From Sphingomonas immobilis (GTDB lineage: Bacteria > Pseudomonadota > Alphaproteobacteria > Sphingomonadales > Sphingomonadaceae), in the NCBI RefSeq assembly GCF_030580995.1, contig NZ_JAUQSZ010000001.1:538036-602035 (forward strand): a DNA stretch of 64,000 nt, read 5' to 3'. The position numbers and the translations under genes were made by a program. The notes below the pieces were generated by a model. The model was given only the letters and a program-made list of their open reading frames with translations. It was not told the DNA's origin and ran no database searches. The stretch's first letter is position 1, and every line of letters begins with the position of its first letter. Positions 29,776 to 41,221 of this stretch are shown here, piece after piece.

Positions 29776-32388
29776 ATGTTCATTAATAGCAATATTCGTA
29801 TGGCTCTTCTTGCCGGTACTGCGGCAGTTGGGTTTATTTCTTCACCGGTATTTGCGAATACTGCAGCTCCCGCTGCGCAGCCCGCGGCTGATCCTGCGCC
29901 TGCTGCCGAAGCGCCCGAGGAAACCGGTATCGCCGACATCGTCGTCACCGCCGAAAAGCGCGAGACGAACCTGCAGCGCACGCCGATCTCGATCTCGGTC
30001 GTCAATGCGGAGACGCTCAAGGAGCGCCACGTCCAGAGCCTGTACGATCTTGCCGATGGCGGCGTGCCGTCGCTTCGTATCGCCACGTTCGAAGCGCGCC
30101 AGTCGGCGCTGACCGTTGGTATCCGCGGCATCGTGCCGCTCGACGCCAACCAGCCCGCCCGTGAGCAGGGCGTCGGCATCTACATCGATGGTGTCTATCT
30201 CGGCCGCCAGCACGGCCTCAACGCCGGCCTGTTCGATATCGAGCGCATCGAAGTCCTGAAGGGCCCGCAGGGCACGCTGTTCGGCCGCAACACCGAAGGC
30301 GGCGCGCTCAGCCTCGTCTCCAAGGCACCCACCGGCGAATTCGGCGGCCGGTTCAACGCTGGCATCGGCAATTACGGCGCCTACACGCTCGACGCCCACG
30401 TCGATTTCCCGGAATACAAGGGCTTCAGCCTGAAGCTCGATGGTGTGGTCCAGCATCAGGACGCGACCACCAAGAACCCGATGCCCGATCAGTCCGGCTG
30501 GAACTATTACCACCGCCGCGGCCTGCGCGCCGCCGTCCGCTGGCAGCCGTTCGAGGGGCTGACGAACGATTTCGCCTATGACGTCGCGGAAGATCAGAAC
30601 ACGCCGCTCTACAGCCAGCTGCTCAACTATAACCCGAACAACTGCGCCAGCGGCGGGAGCAATACCGCGCCGATCGCGATCAGCCCTGCGAACGGCAACA
30701 CTGCCTGCGTGCTGCCTGGCACGGCCTTCACCGGCACGCAGGGCGCGATCCGCCCGCTGGCACCCGGCGTCGTCGTCAACGGCACGAGCCGCATGGACAC
30801 CGCCGATATCGGCGTGCCGCAGCAGGACAGCGTCGATCGTACGCACGGCTTCACCAACACGCTGAAGTGGAAGATCGCCCCTGAGATCGAGCTGCGCTCG
30901 ATCACCGCGTGGCGCGGCGTGAATGTGCAGCAGTGGGACAATGCGGGCGGCCTGCATCGCGTGCCGGTGTTCCAGCCGACTGCGGCCTGCACCGCCGCCG
31001 CGCCGTGCCAGTTCAGCCGCTACAGCCTCGCCGATCTGCGCCAGACGCAGTTCAGCCAGGAATTGCAGGCGGTCGGCTCGATCGCAAACTTCGATTATGT
31101 CGTCGGCGGCTTCTACTTCAATGAGCATGTCAGCGACGACGCAGCGACGCCGAACTCCAAAGGCTTCGTGACGACCGCCGTCGGCACGAACGGCTTTGCA
31201 ACCGCCGGCAACTATGTCGACATTCCTTTCTGCACCGCCAGCACGCCGCTGTTCGTCGGCAAGGCTGTCAACGGCTGCTCGATCGACCGCGCTTCCGAAG
31301 TCTGGTCGAAGAGCTATGCGGTTTACGGTCAGGTAACCGGCAACTTCTTCGAGAACAGCCTCCACGTCACCCTTGGTGGCCGTTACACGCATGACGAGAA
31401 GCGCGGCGTCCTGCACTTCTCGCGCAACATCAACTACGACACGGCCAGCGCGGCAACGCTCGCGCTGCAGGGCTACACGCCGCTCAACAAGACCTGGAAC
31501 CGCTTCAACCCGATGGTTACGGTGGCCTACGACTTCAGCCCGACCATCCACGGTTACGCAAAGTATGCGACGGGCTACCGCGCCGGCGGCGCCAGCTCGC
31601 GCACGTCCGACTATCGCGCGTTCAACCCCGAGGACGTCCGGTCCTACGAAATCGGCTTCAAGACCGATTTCTGGAACCGCAAAGCGCGCTTCAACATCGC
31701 GGCGTACATGATGGACCGCGATGGCAGCCAGGTCGATCTCAGCACCATCCAGCCGACCGCGACGGGTAACTTCAACAATCTCGTCACCTTCAACGCGCCG
31801 GGCACGACCAAGATTCGCGGCGTTGAGGCCGACCTGACGCTCGCGCCGATCGAGGGCCTGACGCTCAACGCATCCTACGTCTACACCTATACCGACATTC
31901 CTCCGGTGCCGGTGACCTACACGGACGTCGGCAACGGCACGTCGACGACGGTGAACCAAAAGTTCTACATCGTGTTCACCCCGCGTAACGCGGCGAGCGG
32001 CTCGATCGACTATGGGCTGCCCTTCGGCGACAATGGCGCACAGGCGAAGATCCACCTCGACGCCAACTATGCGCAGGCCACGCAGGCCTTCGACCAGTTC
32101 GCGACGCTTGCCGACGAATCGTTCATCGTCAACGGCCGCCTCTCGCTCGCCGACGTCCGCCTGGGCGACAAGCAGAAGGTGACCTTCAGCGTCTGGGTCC
32201 GCAACATGTTCGATTATCAGTACATCTTCCGCCGCGACCCGTCGAACAGCCTGCCGGCCGTGCAGACCACCTCGGTCGCCGGCGTGCCCAACATCACCGT
32301 GATCGGCAACAACGCCGGCATCCTCGGTGACTACGGCAACTTCAACGCGCCGCGCACCTTCGGTGCCGAGATGTCGTTCAAGTTCTGA
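29776..32388 (+). CDS. TonB-dependent outer-membrane receptor
   Basis: Energy-dependent outer-membrane transporter of 870 residues. Signal peptide (about 1-27, ending SSPVFA), an Ala/Pro-rich linker, then TonB-box/plug start IADIVVTAEKRETNLQRTPI (about 52-71). The plug continues with GVGIYIDGVYLGRQHGLNAG, ERIEVLKGPQGTLFGRNTEGG, and the 22-strand barrel ends in Phe (FGAEMSFKF), the usual BamA signal. The start is ATG 29776 with AGGGGA upstream; a GTG six codons earlier is rejected. The substrate cannot be told from sequence. A convergent Fe(II)/2-oxoglutarate oxygenase gene follows. Confidence 0.93.
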   Translation: MFINSNIRMALLAGTAAVGFISSPVFANTAAPAAQPAADPAPAAEAPEETGIADIVVTAEKRETNLQRTPISISVVNAETLKERHVQSLYDLADGGVPSLRIATFEARQSALTVGIRGIVPLDANQPAREQGVGIYIDGVYLGRQHGLNAGLFDIERIEVLKGPQGTLFGRNTEGGALSLVSKAPTGEFGGRFNAGIGNYGAYTLDAHVDFPEYKGFSLKLDGVVQHQDATTKNPMPDQSGWNYYHRRGLRAAVRWQPFEGLTNDFAYDVAEDQNTPLYSQLLNYNPNNCASGGSNTAPIAISPANGNTACVLPGTAFTGTQGAIRPLAPGVVVNGTSRMDTADIGVPQQDSVDRTHGFTNTLKWKIAPEIELRSITAWRGVNVQQWDNAGGLHRVPVFQPTAACTAAAPCQFSRYSLADLRQTQFSQELQAVGSIANFDYVVGGFYFNEHVSDDAATPNSKGFVTTAVGTNGFATAGNYVDIPFCTASTPLFVGKAVNGCSIDRASEVWSKSYAVYGQVTGNFFENSLHVTLGGRYTHDEKRGVLHFSRNINYDTASAATLALQGYTPLNKTWNRFNPMVTVAYDFSPTIHGYAKYATGYRAGGASSRTSDYRAFNPEDVRSYEIGFKTDFWNRKARFNIAAYMMDRDGSQVDLSTIQPTATGNFNNLVTFNAPGTTKIRGVEADLTLAPIEGLTLNASYVYTYTDIPPVPVTYTDVGNGTSTTVNQKFYIVFTPRNAASGSIDYGLPFGDNGAQAKIHLDANYAQATQAFDQFATLADESFIVNGRLSLADVRLGDKQKVTFSVWVRNMFDYQYIFRRDPSNSLPAVQTTSVAGVPNITVIGNNAGILGDYGNFNAPRTFGAEMSFKF

Positions 32389-32413
32389 TCGGAAACGACT
32401 CTCAGGAAATCGG

Positions 32414-32450
32414 GGCGTCCGTGCGAAAGCACGGGCGCCTCGTTTCGTTT
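32414..32450. terminator. Strong terminator after the TonB receptor
   Basis: GGCGTCCGTGC pairs with GCACGGGCGCC (one G-T pair) around a GAAA tetraloop, followed by TCGTTTCGTTT. It lies between convergent genes and could serve both. Confidence 0.8.
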
Positions 32451-32459
32451 GGAGGATTG

Positions 32460-33128
32460 TCAGGCCCAGCCCCAGGGGTGCTCGCGAAACCATTTGGTCA
32501 CGATGTACTTGGTGCCCTCGCGCACCTTCATGCCGTGATGGATCGAGGCGGGGTTGAGTGAACCGTCGAGACGGCGGTTGCTCCACATGATCAGCTTGCC
32601 GGTTTCGGGCTGGATGATCTTGTCGATCACCTTGAAACGCGTCGCTCCGCCCGCAACGGGTTCGTTGAGGTAGATCATCACCGTCCAGGTGCGATTGCCC
32701 GCCACGCTGCAATAGCGATCGTAGTCCGCGCCATCGGGTTCGAAATAATCGGTATGCTGCTTGAATTCCTGGCCGACGGCATAGCGCTGGCCCTGCATCG
32801 GCTCGCCATATTGCGCCTCCAGCCCGGTCAGCGCGAGGATCTGCTGCTCGACCGCGGCGACGGTCGGATCGGCGGCGTCGAGATCGCATGTCTCGCTCGT
32901 CCGATAGGCATCGTCGCCGTTGTAGTCGGAGACGGTCGAGGGCCGGCGCGTGCGGTCGATCGCCGCGCACAAGGAGGCGCAGGCCTCCGCATCGAGAAAG
33001 GCACAGCGCAAAAACATCGTCACCTTTGGCGAGGGCACGCGCTGCACCTTGGGCTGTGCGGCGAGATGGCGGATCATTGCCTCGGACGGTTCGCCGGAGC
33101 CGAAGGTCGCAGATTCATTCGAGGACAT
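32460..33128 (-). CDS. Prolyl 4-hydroxylase-like Fe(II)/2-oxoglutarate oxygenase
   Basis: 222 residues of the P4Hc/2OG-Fe(II) oxygenase fold. The iron triad is visible: HTD in QEFKQHTDYFEPDG and the distal His in NPASIHHGMKVREGTKYIVTKW, where the Lys/Arg positions bind 2-oxoglutarate. TWTVMIYLNEPVAGGATRF is the conserved strand pair. The substrate may be a protein prolyl residue or a small molecule. It is convergent with the TonB receptor gene, and oxygenase-receptor neighbours are common in proteobacteria, but a functional link is inferred. Confidence 0.85.
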   Translation of the reverse strand: MSSNESATFGSGEPSEAMIRHLAAQPKVQRVPSPKVTMFLRCAFLDAEACASLCAAIDRTRRPSTVSDYNGDDAYRTSETCDLDAADPTVAAVEQQILALTGLEAQYGEPMQGQRYAVGQEFKQHTDYFEPDGADYDRYCSVAGNRTWTVMIYLNEPVAGGATRFKVIDKIIQPETGKLIMWSNRRLDGSLNPASIHHGMKVREGTKYIVTKWFREHPWGWA

Positions 33129-33262
33129 GGCCGCGATCTAGCCGCGAACCGCGCTCGATTTCCAGAGTGCCAACGCGCAGTCGTGAGAGGTTCACAGAAG
33201 CGACCTACGACTGTAACACTTCGTTCCTAGCGGTGGCCGCCGGGGCGGGGGTAGAAGTTCGA

Positions 33263-34099
33263 ATGCGGCTGGTACTTGATCCTCGCGCCCGGTCGCTGCT
33301 TCGCCGCTTGCCGCGCGTCACCGTCTATTCCGCGCTGGAGGTGCTGCTGCTGGCGGTGCTCGCCATCCAGTGCGCGCGGCTCGTCTGGGCGATAGTAACG
33401 CCGGTCGGCCCGCTCGGCGATTGGCGTCCTGTCGGCGTGTCGGTGCCGGGCGCACCGAGCGAGATCCTGCGTGGCTTCGATCCGTTCTTCCGCCTGTCGG
33501 GCGGTGATGCCCAGCCTGCGACGGTCACGCCGCTGCAACTCACCCTGTTCGGCACGCGCATCGATGGCGCGATGGGTGGCGGCAGCGCCATCGTCGCGGG
33601 GCCGGACGGCGAACAGAAAAGCATCGCCGTCGGGCAGGAGATCGTGCCGGGCGCGACGCTGAAGGCGGTGGCGTTCGATCATATCACCATCGATCGCGGC
33701 GGCGCGGTCGAGGATCTCTTCATCGTCCAGGGCGATGCGGGCAGCGCGCCGCCGCCGCCTCCGCAGGGGCAGGCCGTTCCGGTCGCGCCGCCGCCGATGG
33801 CGCCCCCCGGCACCGGCGTCACCGTCGCGCAATTGCGCGCCGACACCGGCTTCATCCCGCGCATCGACGGCGGCCGGGTGAGCGGGCTCGCCGTGCGGCC
33901 GCAGGGTGCGGGCGCGGTGTTCCGCCAGGCCGGTTTCCGCGAAGGCGACATCGTCACCGCCATCAACGGCCGCCCGGTGTCGAGCGCCGCCGATCTCGAT
34001 GCGCTCGGTCCCCAGCTTGCCAACGGCGGCACACTCTCGGTAACCGTCGAACGCGGCGGCGCGCCCGTTCCGCTCGCCATCACGATCGCAGGTCCATGA
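33263..34099 (+). CDS. gspC: Type II secretion system protein GspC
   Basis: Inner-membrane protein linking the T2SS platform to the secretin. 278 residues: a short cytoplasmic N-terminus, one membrane helix (VLLLAVLAIQCARLVWAIV, about 27-45), the periplasmic HR domain (LQLTLFGTRIDGAMGGGSAI ... AVGQEIVPGATLKAVAFDHI), a Pro-rich linker, and a C-terminal PDZ domain (GLAVRPQGAGAVFRQAGFRE, GDIVTAINGRPV). ATG 33263 gives the normal-length N-terminus. It overlaps gspD by four bases and heads the operon. Confidence 0.9.
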   Translation: MRLVLDPRARSLLRRLPRVTVYSALEVLLLAVLAIQCARLVWAIVTPVGPLGDWRPVGVSVPGAPSEILRGFDPFFRLSGGDAQPATVTPLQLTLFGTRIDGAMGGGSAIVAGPDGEQKSIAVGQEIVPGATLKAVAFDHITIDRGGAVEDLFIVQGDAGSAPPPPPQGQAVPVAPPPMAPPGTGVTVAQLRADTGFIPRIDGGRVSGLAVRPQGAGAVFRQAGFREGDIVTAINGRPVSSAADLDALGPQLANGGTLSVTVERGGAPVPLAITIAGP

Positions 34100-36296
34100 A
34101 AAAACTGATTCTCGCTTCCCTGCTGGCGGTCACCGCCGCCGGGCCCGTCCTGGCGCAGACGAGCATGAACGTGCGCGATGCCGATATCCGCGCCTTCATC
34201 GCCGATGCCGCGCGCGTGACGGGGCGGACGTTCATCATCGACGCCCGCGTGCAGGGCAAGGTGACGGTCGTCACCGATCGCCCCCTGTCGCGTTCCGAAT
34301 ATTTCGAGGTGTTCCTCTCGACGCTGCGCGCCAACGGGCTGGTCGCGATACCGACGGCGGGCGGCGCGTTCCGCATCCAGCCGAGCGACAATGCCGCCTC
34401 GCAACCAAGCCGCGTCGGCACGAACGGCGCCGCGCGCAACAGCCTGGTGACCGAGATCGTCCGTCTGCGCTCGATCGACGCCGCGTCCGCCGTTGACACC
34501 GTGCGCGGTTTGGTGAGCCCGCAAGGGTCGGTGACGGCCAACCGCGCCGGCAATTCGCTGGTCGTCGTCGATTTCGCCGACAACGTGCGCCGCGTGCGCG
34601 AGGTGCTGCGCCGGATCGATCTCGACAACGCCGCGACGCGCGTCGTCGCGCTCAAGAACGCCGGCGCGCGCGAGATCGCGACGGCGTTGCAGGCGCTGGT
34701 CGGGCAAAGCGGATCGGCGCCGGGCGGACAGACGGTCAGCGTGGTGGCGGTGACGAGCTCCAACTCGGTCGCGCTGCGCGGCGATCCCGCCTCGGTGGCG
34801 CGGCTTGCCGGCGTGGCGGCAGATCTCGATGCGCGCGCCAAGAACGGCACCGAGATCAAGGTCGTCTTCCTCGAGAATGCCGATGCCGAGCAATTGCTGC
34901 CCGTCCTCCAGCAGCTCGTCGGACAGGCGCCGAGCGCGGTGCCGACGCAGCAGCTTTCGCAATCGAACTTCGGTGGCGCGAGCAGCGGCGGGTCGAACGG
35001 TGGCTTCGGTGCAGGGGCGGCCAATACAAACGTAGTCCAGCCGCAGCAGAATCAGCAGAGCGCGGGCGCTGCCCCCAGCCAGGTCGCGATCACCGCCGAG
35101 GGCGGCAAGACCGCCGCCGTCGTCACCCGCTTCGCCGGGGCCAACGCCATCGTCATCGCCGCGCCCGCCGAGGTGCAGCGCCAGCTCGCCGATGTCGTGC
35201 GCCAGCTCGACACGCGCCGAGAGCAGGTGCTGGTCGAGGCGATCATCGCCGAAGTGTCCGATGCGACCGCCAGCAAGCTCGGCGTGCAGTTTCTGTTGGG
35301 TGGCCTGCCGGGCAGCGGCGTGCCGGCCTTTGCCACCAGCTACAGCAATTCCGCGCCCAATCTGCTCACAATCGCCGGCGCGATCGGCGCGCGCGAACTG
35401 GCGACGACCACCACCACCGTCAATGGCACCACCACCGTCACCACCACCGGCAGCGCGGTCGGCGATACGCTCGCGCAGTCGGCGTTGCAGTCGATCCTCG
35501 GCACGACCGGCGGCTTCGGCGGCGGCGCGACCAAGATCGGCGACAACGCGGTGTTCGGCGCGATCATCAACGCGGTGAAATCCGACACGACGTCCAATCT
35601 GCTGCAGGCGCCGTCGCTAACGACGCTCGACAACCAGCAGGCGCGCATCCTCGTCGGGCAGGAGATCCCGATCACGACCGGGCAGGCGCTCAGCCAGAAT
35701 TTCGACAATGCCTTCCGCACGGTGCAGCGCGAGAATGTCGGCATCCAGCTCGAGGTGCGGCCGCAGGTCAATTCCAGCGGATCGATCAAGCTGATCCTGC
35801 ACCAGCAGGTCAGCTCGATCGCCGGTCCGGTCTCGTCCAACAACAGCGACCTCATCCTCAACAAGCGCGAGGTCGAGACGACGATGACGGTCGATGACGG
35901 CCAGATCGCGATCATCGGCGGGCTGCTGTCGGACGACGAGCGCCGCACGATCGAGAAGGTGCCGCTGCTCGGCGACATCCCGGCGCTCGGCCAGCTCTTC
36001 CGCTCCAAGGCGAAGCAGCGCACCAAGACCAATCTGATGATCTTCATCCGCCCGACCGTGCTGCGCAGCGCCGAGGACCAGCGCGACGTGACCTCGCGCC
36101 GTTATGGCTATCTACGTCTCCAGCAGGGTCAGCAGAATCCGGTCGACGAGCCTTCGATAGACGAGCTGGTGCGCGATTACATGGGCGCCGCGCCGCCGGT
36201 TCCGAGCGCGCCGGTGCCTGGTAATATCGAGGATCTGCGCGTCGGCGTGCCGGTGCAGCGCAACGGCACCAAGCCGACGCGGCGGGCGCGCGACAA

Positions 36297-36300
<4 letters not shown>
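34096..36300 (+). CDS. gspD: Type II secretion system secretin GspD
   Basis: Outer-membrane secretin, 734 residues. Signal peptide MKKLILASLLAVTAAGPVLAQ; N0 domain (about 22-95), N1-N3 repeats (about 100-345) with a Gly/Ser/Gln-rich insertion (about 290-335); then the secretin core with VEAIIAEVSDATASKLGVQF, the GQEIPITTGQ region, and the C-terminal gate signature VPLLGDIPALGQLFRSK. Starts inside the gspC stop (ATGA) and ends overlapping gspE. Confidence 0.95.
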
Positions 36301-37868
<1,568 letters not shown>

Positions 37869-38014
37869 GCGTTCGGAAGGTCACACTGCAGTCACACTGA
37901 TCGGGCGGTCTGGCGGTGTCTGGTCTTGCGTTGGATTCGCGGGAACGAACGTGATGACGATGCGAAAGAGCGCGCCGATCATAGCGCCGCAGAAGTCTGT
38001 AGGACAGCGGCTGC
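37869..38014 (+). other. Gap within the T2SS operon
   Basis: 146 bases between gspE and gspF, the only non-overlapping junction of the operon. It contains the direct repeat GTCACACTG twice 11 bases apart (near 37880 and 37891). No gene, terminator or clear promoter seen. Confidence 0.5.
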
Positions 38015-39241
38015 GTGGCTGACTTCGATTACCTCGTGATCGACGCGAAGGGCCGGGAGGCGCGGGGGCATATCGCCGCACCGTCGCTGGACGATGCGCG
38101 CGCGTCGCTCGACCGGCGCGGGTTGTATGTCGTACGCGTCGATCCCGGTGCCCCGCCGCCGCCGCGCGGCAAGGCGCTCGTCACGGGCTTCCGCATCGGT
38201 CGCCGGCGGATGGGGACGAAGCAGCTCACGCTGTTCACGCGCCAGTTGGCGACGCTGAACCGGGTTTCGCCGTTGGAGGAATCATTACGTACGATATCAC
38301 GCCAGACCGAGCAGGAGCATGTTCGCGCGATCGTGCAATCGGTGCATTCGGGCGTGGTCGAGGGGCGGCGGCTGGCGGATGCGATGGGGCGCGAGCCGAA
38401 GAGTTTTCCCCCGCTCTATCGCGCGATGGTGTCGGCGGGCGAGCGATCGGGCGCGCTGCCGACGATCCTCGAACGGCTTTCGACGCTGCTCGAGCGGCAG
38501 GCGGAGATCAACGGCAAGATCATCACCACGCTCGCCTATCCGGCGGTGCTGGCGGTGGTGGCGATGGCGGTGGTCACTGCGCTTATGATGTTCGTCGTGC
38601 CGCAAGTGGTGGAGCAGTTCGACACCGTGGGCCAGGAATTGCCCTGGCTGACGCGCGCGGTGATCGCGGTGTCGGCGTTTCTGGTCGGCTATTGGTGGGC
38701 ACTGCTGCTCGTCGTCGCGCTGGCGGGTTTCGGCTTCTGGCAGGCGATGAAGCGGCCCGCGATCAAGCTCGCAGTCGATAGCTGGGTGCTGCGCCTGCCG
38801 CTGATCGGGCGGCTGCTGCGCGATCTCCACGCCGCGCGCATGGCGCGCACGCTGGCGACGATGGTCGCGAGCCGCCTGCCGCTGCTGGAGGGGCTGACGC
38901 TGACGACGGGCACGATCCACAACGCGCGGCTGCGGCTGGCGACCGAGGAGATCGTCGAATCGATCCGCGGCGGCGGGAGCCTGTCGGCGGCGATGCGGCG
39001 CGCGGGCGTGTTCCCGCCGCTGCTGACCTATCTGGTCGCATCGGGCGAGGCGGCGGGGCAGCTCGACGACATGCTGGCGCGCGCCGCGGAGTATCTGGAA
39101 CGCGAGTTCGACCGCTTCACCGCGACCGCGCTGTCGCTGCTGGAGCCGCTGATCATCGTGTTGATGGGCGGCATCGTCGCGACGATCGTGCTATCGATCC
39201 TGCTCCCGATCCTGCAGCTCAATACGCTGGCCGGCCAGTGA
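38015..39241 (+). CDS. gspF: Type II secretion system platform protein GspF
   Basis: Polytopic inner-membrane platform protein, 408 residues, with two repeated cytoplasmic GspF domains: the first about 70-195, the second about 270-400. Three membrane helices are visible (ending first half PAVLAVVAMAVVTALMMFVV; AVIAVSAFLVGYWWALLLVV; C-terminal LIIVLMGGIVATIVLSILLP). GTG start at 38015. Its stop shares bases with the gspG start (TGATG). Confidence 0.94.
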   Translation: MADFDYLVIDAKGREARGHIAAPSLDDARASLDRRGLYVVRVDPGAPPPPRGKALVTGFRIGRRRMGTKQLTLFTRQLATLNRVSPLEESLRTISRQTEQEHVRAIVQSVHSGVVEGRRLADAMGREPKSFPPLYRAMVSAGERSGALPTILERLSTLLERQAEINGKIITTLAYPAVLAVVAMAVVTALMMFVVPQVVEQFDTVGQELPWLTRAVIAVSAFLVGYWWALLLVVALAGFGFWQAMKRPAIKLAVDSWVLRLPLIGRLLRDLHAARMARTLATMVASRLPLLEGLTLTTGTIHNARLRLATEEIVESIRGGGSLSAAMRRAGVFPPLLTYLVASGEAAGQLDDMLARAAEYLEREFDRFTATALSLLEPLIIVLMGGIVATIVLSILLPILQLNTLAGQ

Positions 39242-39720
39242 TGAGGAAAACAATGAAATCTGAGTTCAAACGTCGCGAGGAAGAAGGCTTCACGCCTTTG
39301 AGGCGTTCCGCCGAACACGGCTTCACGCTTGTCGAGCTGATGGTCGTGATCGTCATCCTCGGCCTGCTGGCGACGATCGTCGTGGTCAATGTGCTGCCGC
39401 TCGGCGACAAGGGGCGGATCACCGCCGCCAAGGCCGACATCGCCAATCTCGACAATGCGCTGGAGCTCTACAAGCTCGCCAACGGCAGCTACCCGACCAC
39501 GTCGGAGGGACTCAACGCGCTCGTCAGCGCACCGCCGGGGGTGGACGCATCGAAATACCAGAAGGGCGGCTATATCAAGAAACTGCCGCTCGATCCGTGG
39601 AAGCACCCGTATCTCTATGCCTCGCCCGGCACGCACGGCGAGGTCGACGTCTGGACGCTGGGCGCGGACGGCAAGGAAGGCGGCGAGGGCGTCGATGCCG
39701 ATATCGGCAGTTGGCAATAA
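39241..39720 (+). CDS. gspG: Major pseudopilin GspG
   Basis: 159 residues. Prepilin leader ending HG before FTLVELMVVIVILGLLATIV (cleavage after Gly, Glu at +5). The GspG core follows: AKADIANLDNALELYKLANG, SYPTTSEGLNAL, and the calcium-site C-terminus DGKEGGEGVDADIGSWQ. The leader is unusually long (about 27 residues before the cleavage site) and charged. Requires a GspO peptidase, not in the window. Confidence 0.95.
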   Translation: MRKTMKSEFKRREEEGFTPLRRSAEHGFTLVELMVVIVILGLLATIVVVNVLPLGDKGRITAAKADIANLDNALELYKLANGSYPTTSEGLNALVSAPPGVDASKYQKGGYIKKLPLDPWKHPYLYASPGTHGEVDVWTLGADGKEGGEGVDADIGSWQ

Positions 39721-40168
39721 GCGACCCCGCGAGAGCGGCTTCACGCTGGTAGAGCTGATGGTCGTCATCACGATCATCGGCCTCGCATCCGCCGTGGTGG
39801 TGCTCGCCATGCCCGATCCGCGCGGCCGCCTCAGCGATGACGCGGCGCGTTTTGCTGTGCGGACGAAGGCGGCGCGCGACCTTGCCATCGTCCAGGCGCG
39901 CCCGGTCAGCGTGTGGGTGACGCCGGCCGGATACGGCTTCGAGGCGCGCGCCGGTGGCCGCTGGCAGGCGGTGAGCGACAAGCCGTTCGAGGTGGCCAAA
40001 TGGAGCGACGGCACGCAGGCGGCGATCGGCGGCATCGAGGGGCGTGAGCGCGTCGTCTTCGACGAGACCGGCGTCGCCGATCACGCGATCGACCTGCGCC
40101 TGTCGCGCGACGGCGAGGCGCGCGACGTGCGCATCGGGGCGGACGGATCGGTGGTGGTCGGTGGCTGA
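39695..40168 (+). CDS. gspH: Minor pseudopilin GspH
   Basis: 157 residues starting at ATG 39695, inside the end of gspG (26-base overlap). Type IV pilin-like N-terminus ESGFTLVELMVVITIIGLAS, then the GspH domain (DDAARFAVRTKAARDLAIVQ, VFDETGVADHAIDLRLSRDG). Start choice rests on GGCGAGGG upstream; a shorter start in the gap just before RPRESG is not ruled out. Confidence 0.88.
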   Translation: MPISAVGNKRPRESGFTLVELMVVITIIGLASAVVVLAMPDPRGRLSDDAARFAVRTKAARDLAIVQARPVSVWVTPAGYGFEARAGGRWQAVSDKPFEVAKWSDGTQAAIGGIEGRERVVFDETGVADHAIDLRLSRDGEARDVRIGADGSVVVGG

Positions 40169-40571
40169 AGGGCGCTTTTCATGGGCCCCGGCCGGTGCCG
40201 GGGCGGTTCCGCGCGAGCGCGAAACCGGCTTCACGCTGATCGAGATGATGGTCGCGCTTGCCGTGTTCGCGCTGGCGGCGCTGGCGCTGATCCGGCTGGA
40301 GGGCGCGACGATCCGCGGGGCGTCGGTGCTGGATGCGATGCTGACCGGGCAGATGGTCGCGCGCAACGTCGCGATCGAGGCGGTGACCGATGCCAAGCCG
40401 CCCGCCACCGGCACGGCGAACGGCGTCGAGGAGAATGGCGGCAAGGCCTGGCGCTGGACGCGCACCGTCGCGCCGACCGGCGACCCGCGCGTGCTGCGCA
40501 TCGACGTCGCGGTGATCGATGATGCAGGCCGTCCGGCCGGGCGGCTGACGATGGTGCGGGCGGGCCTGTGA
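40161..40571 (+). CDS. gspI: Minor pseudopilin GspI
   Basis: 136 residues from GTG 40161, overlapping the gspH stop. Prepilin signature ETGFTLIEMMVALAVFALAA, followed by the GspI pattern MVARNVAIEAVTDAKPP and C-terminal strand RVLRIDVAVIDDAGRPAGRL. In T2SS it forms the tip complex with GspJ, GspK and GspH. Confidence 0.88.
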   Translation: MAEGRFSWAPAGAGAVPRERETGFTLIEMMVALAVFALAALALIRLEGATIRGASVLDAMLTGQMVARNVAIEAVTDAKPPATGTANGVEENGGKAWRWTRTVAPTGDPRVLRIDVAVIDDAGRPAGRLTMVRAGL

Positions 40572-41221
40572 GGGGCGACCGTTCCCTTAATCCCCTCCCT
40601 TCCAGGGAGGGGAGCCGAGAAGGCGGCTTCACGCTGATCGAGGTGATGATCTCGCTGATGATCTTCGGCCTGCTCGCCGCCGCCGGGGTCGCGCTGCTGT
40701 CGTTCAGCGTGCGGGCGCAGACGGCGACGGCGGCGAAGCTCGACGATGTGTCCGCGCTGAACCGGCTGACGTCGGTGCTGGCGGCCGATCTCGCGCAGGC
40801 GGTGAACCGCAACAGCCGCGATACGCGCGGCGATCCGGTCGCGGCGTTCGCGGGCGGCAAGGACGGTGGTTCCTCGCCGATGCTGCGGATGGTGCGCGGC
40901 GGGTGGAGCAACCTCGACGGCGCGCGGCGGCCGGGGGAGCAGAAGGTCGAATACCGGCTGGCGGATGGCGCGATCCAGCGCGTGTCCTATCCGATGCTCG
41001 ACGGCGCGCAGCCCGATGCGCCGACCGCGATGCTGGGCGGCGTGCGCGCGGTGGCGCTGCGCTACCGCGTCGGCGGGGCGTGGAGCGACCATTGGGAGGG
41101 GTCCGCGCGCATCCCGCTTCCCGAAGCGATCGAGCTGCGCGTGGTGCGCGGTGACGGCGTGCCGTTCCGCGCGCTGTTCCTCGTCGGATCGGGCTATGGC
41201 GAGCATGTCGATGCCGGGTAA
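40568..41221 (+). CDS. gspJ: Minor pseudopilin GspJ
   Basis: 217 residues from GTG 40568 (GTGA overlap with gspI). Prepilin signature EGGFTLIEVMISLMIFGLLA, then LNRLTSVLAADLAQAVNRNS and a beta-rich C-domain (VALRYRVGGAWSDHWEGSAR, LPEAIELRVVRGDGVPFRAL). The leader before the cleavage Gly is rich in Pro, Ser and Arg. Confidence 0.88.
   Translation: MRGDRSLNPLPSREGSREGGFTLIEVMISLMIFGLLAAAGVALLSFSVRAQTATAAKLDDVSALNRLTSVLAADLAQAVNRNSRDTRGDPVAAFAGGKDGGSSPMLRMVRGGWSNLDGARRPGEQKVEYRLADGAIQRVSYPMLDGAQPDAPTAMLGGVRAVALRYRVGGAWSDHWEGSARIPLPEAIELRVVRGDGVPFRALFLVGSGYGEHVDAG

Noticed and set aside
29842..32970. 1042-codon open frame on the minus strand opposite the TonB receptor and oxygenase
   Set aside because: GC-rich genes leave long antisense frames open; the translation is Arg/Ala/Val/Asp-rich with no domain, and the plus-strand receptor is certain.
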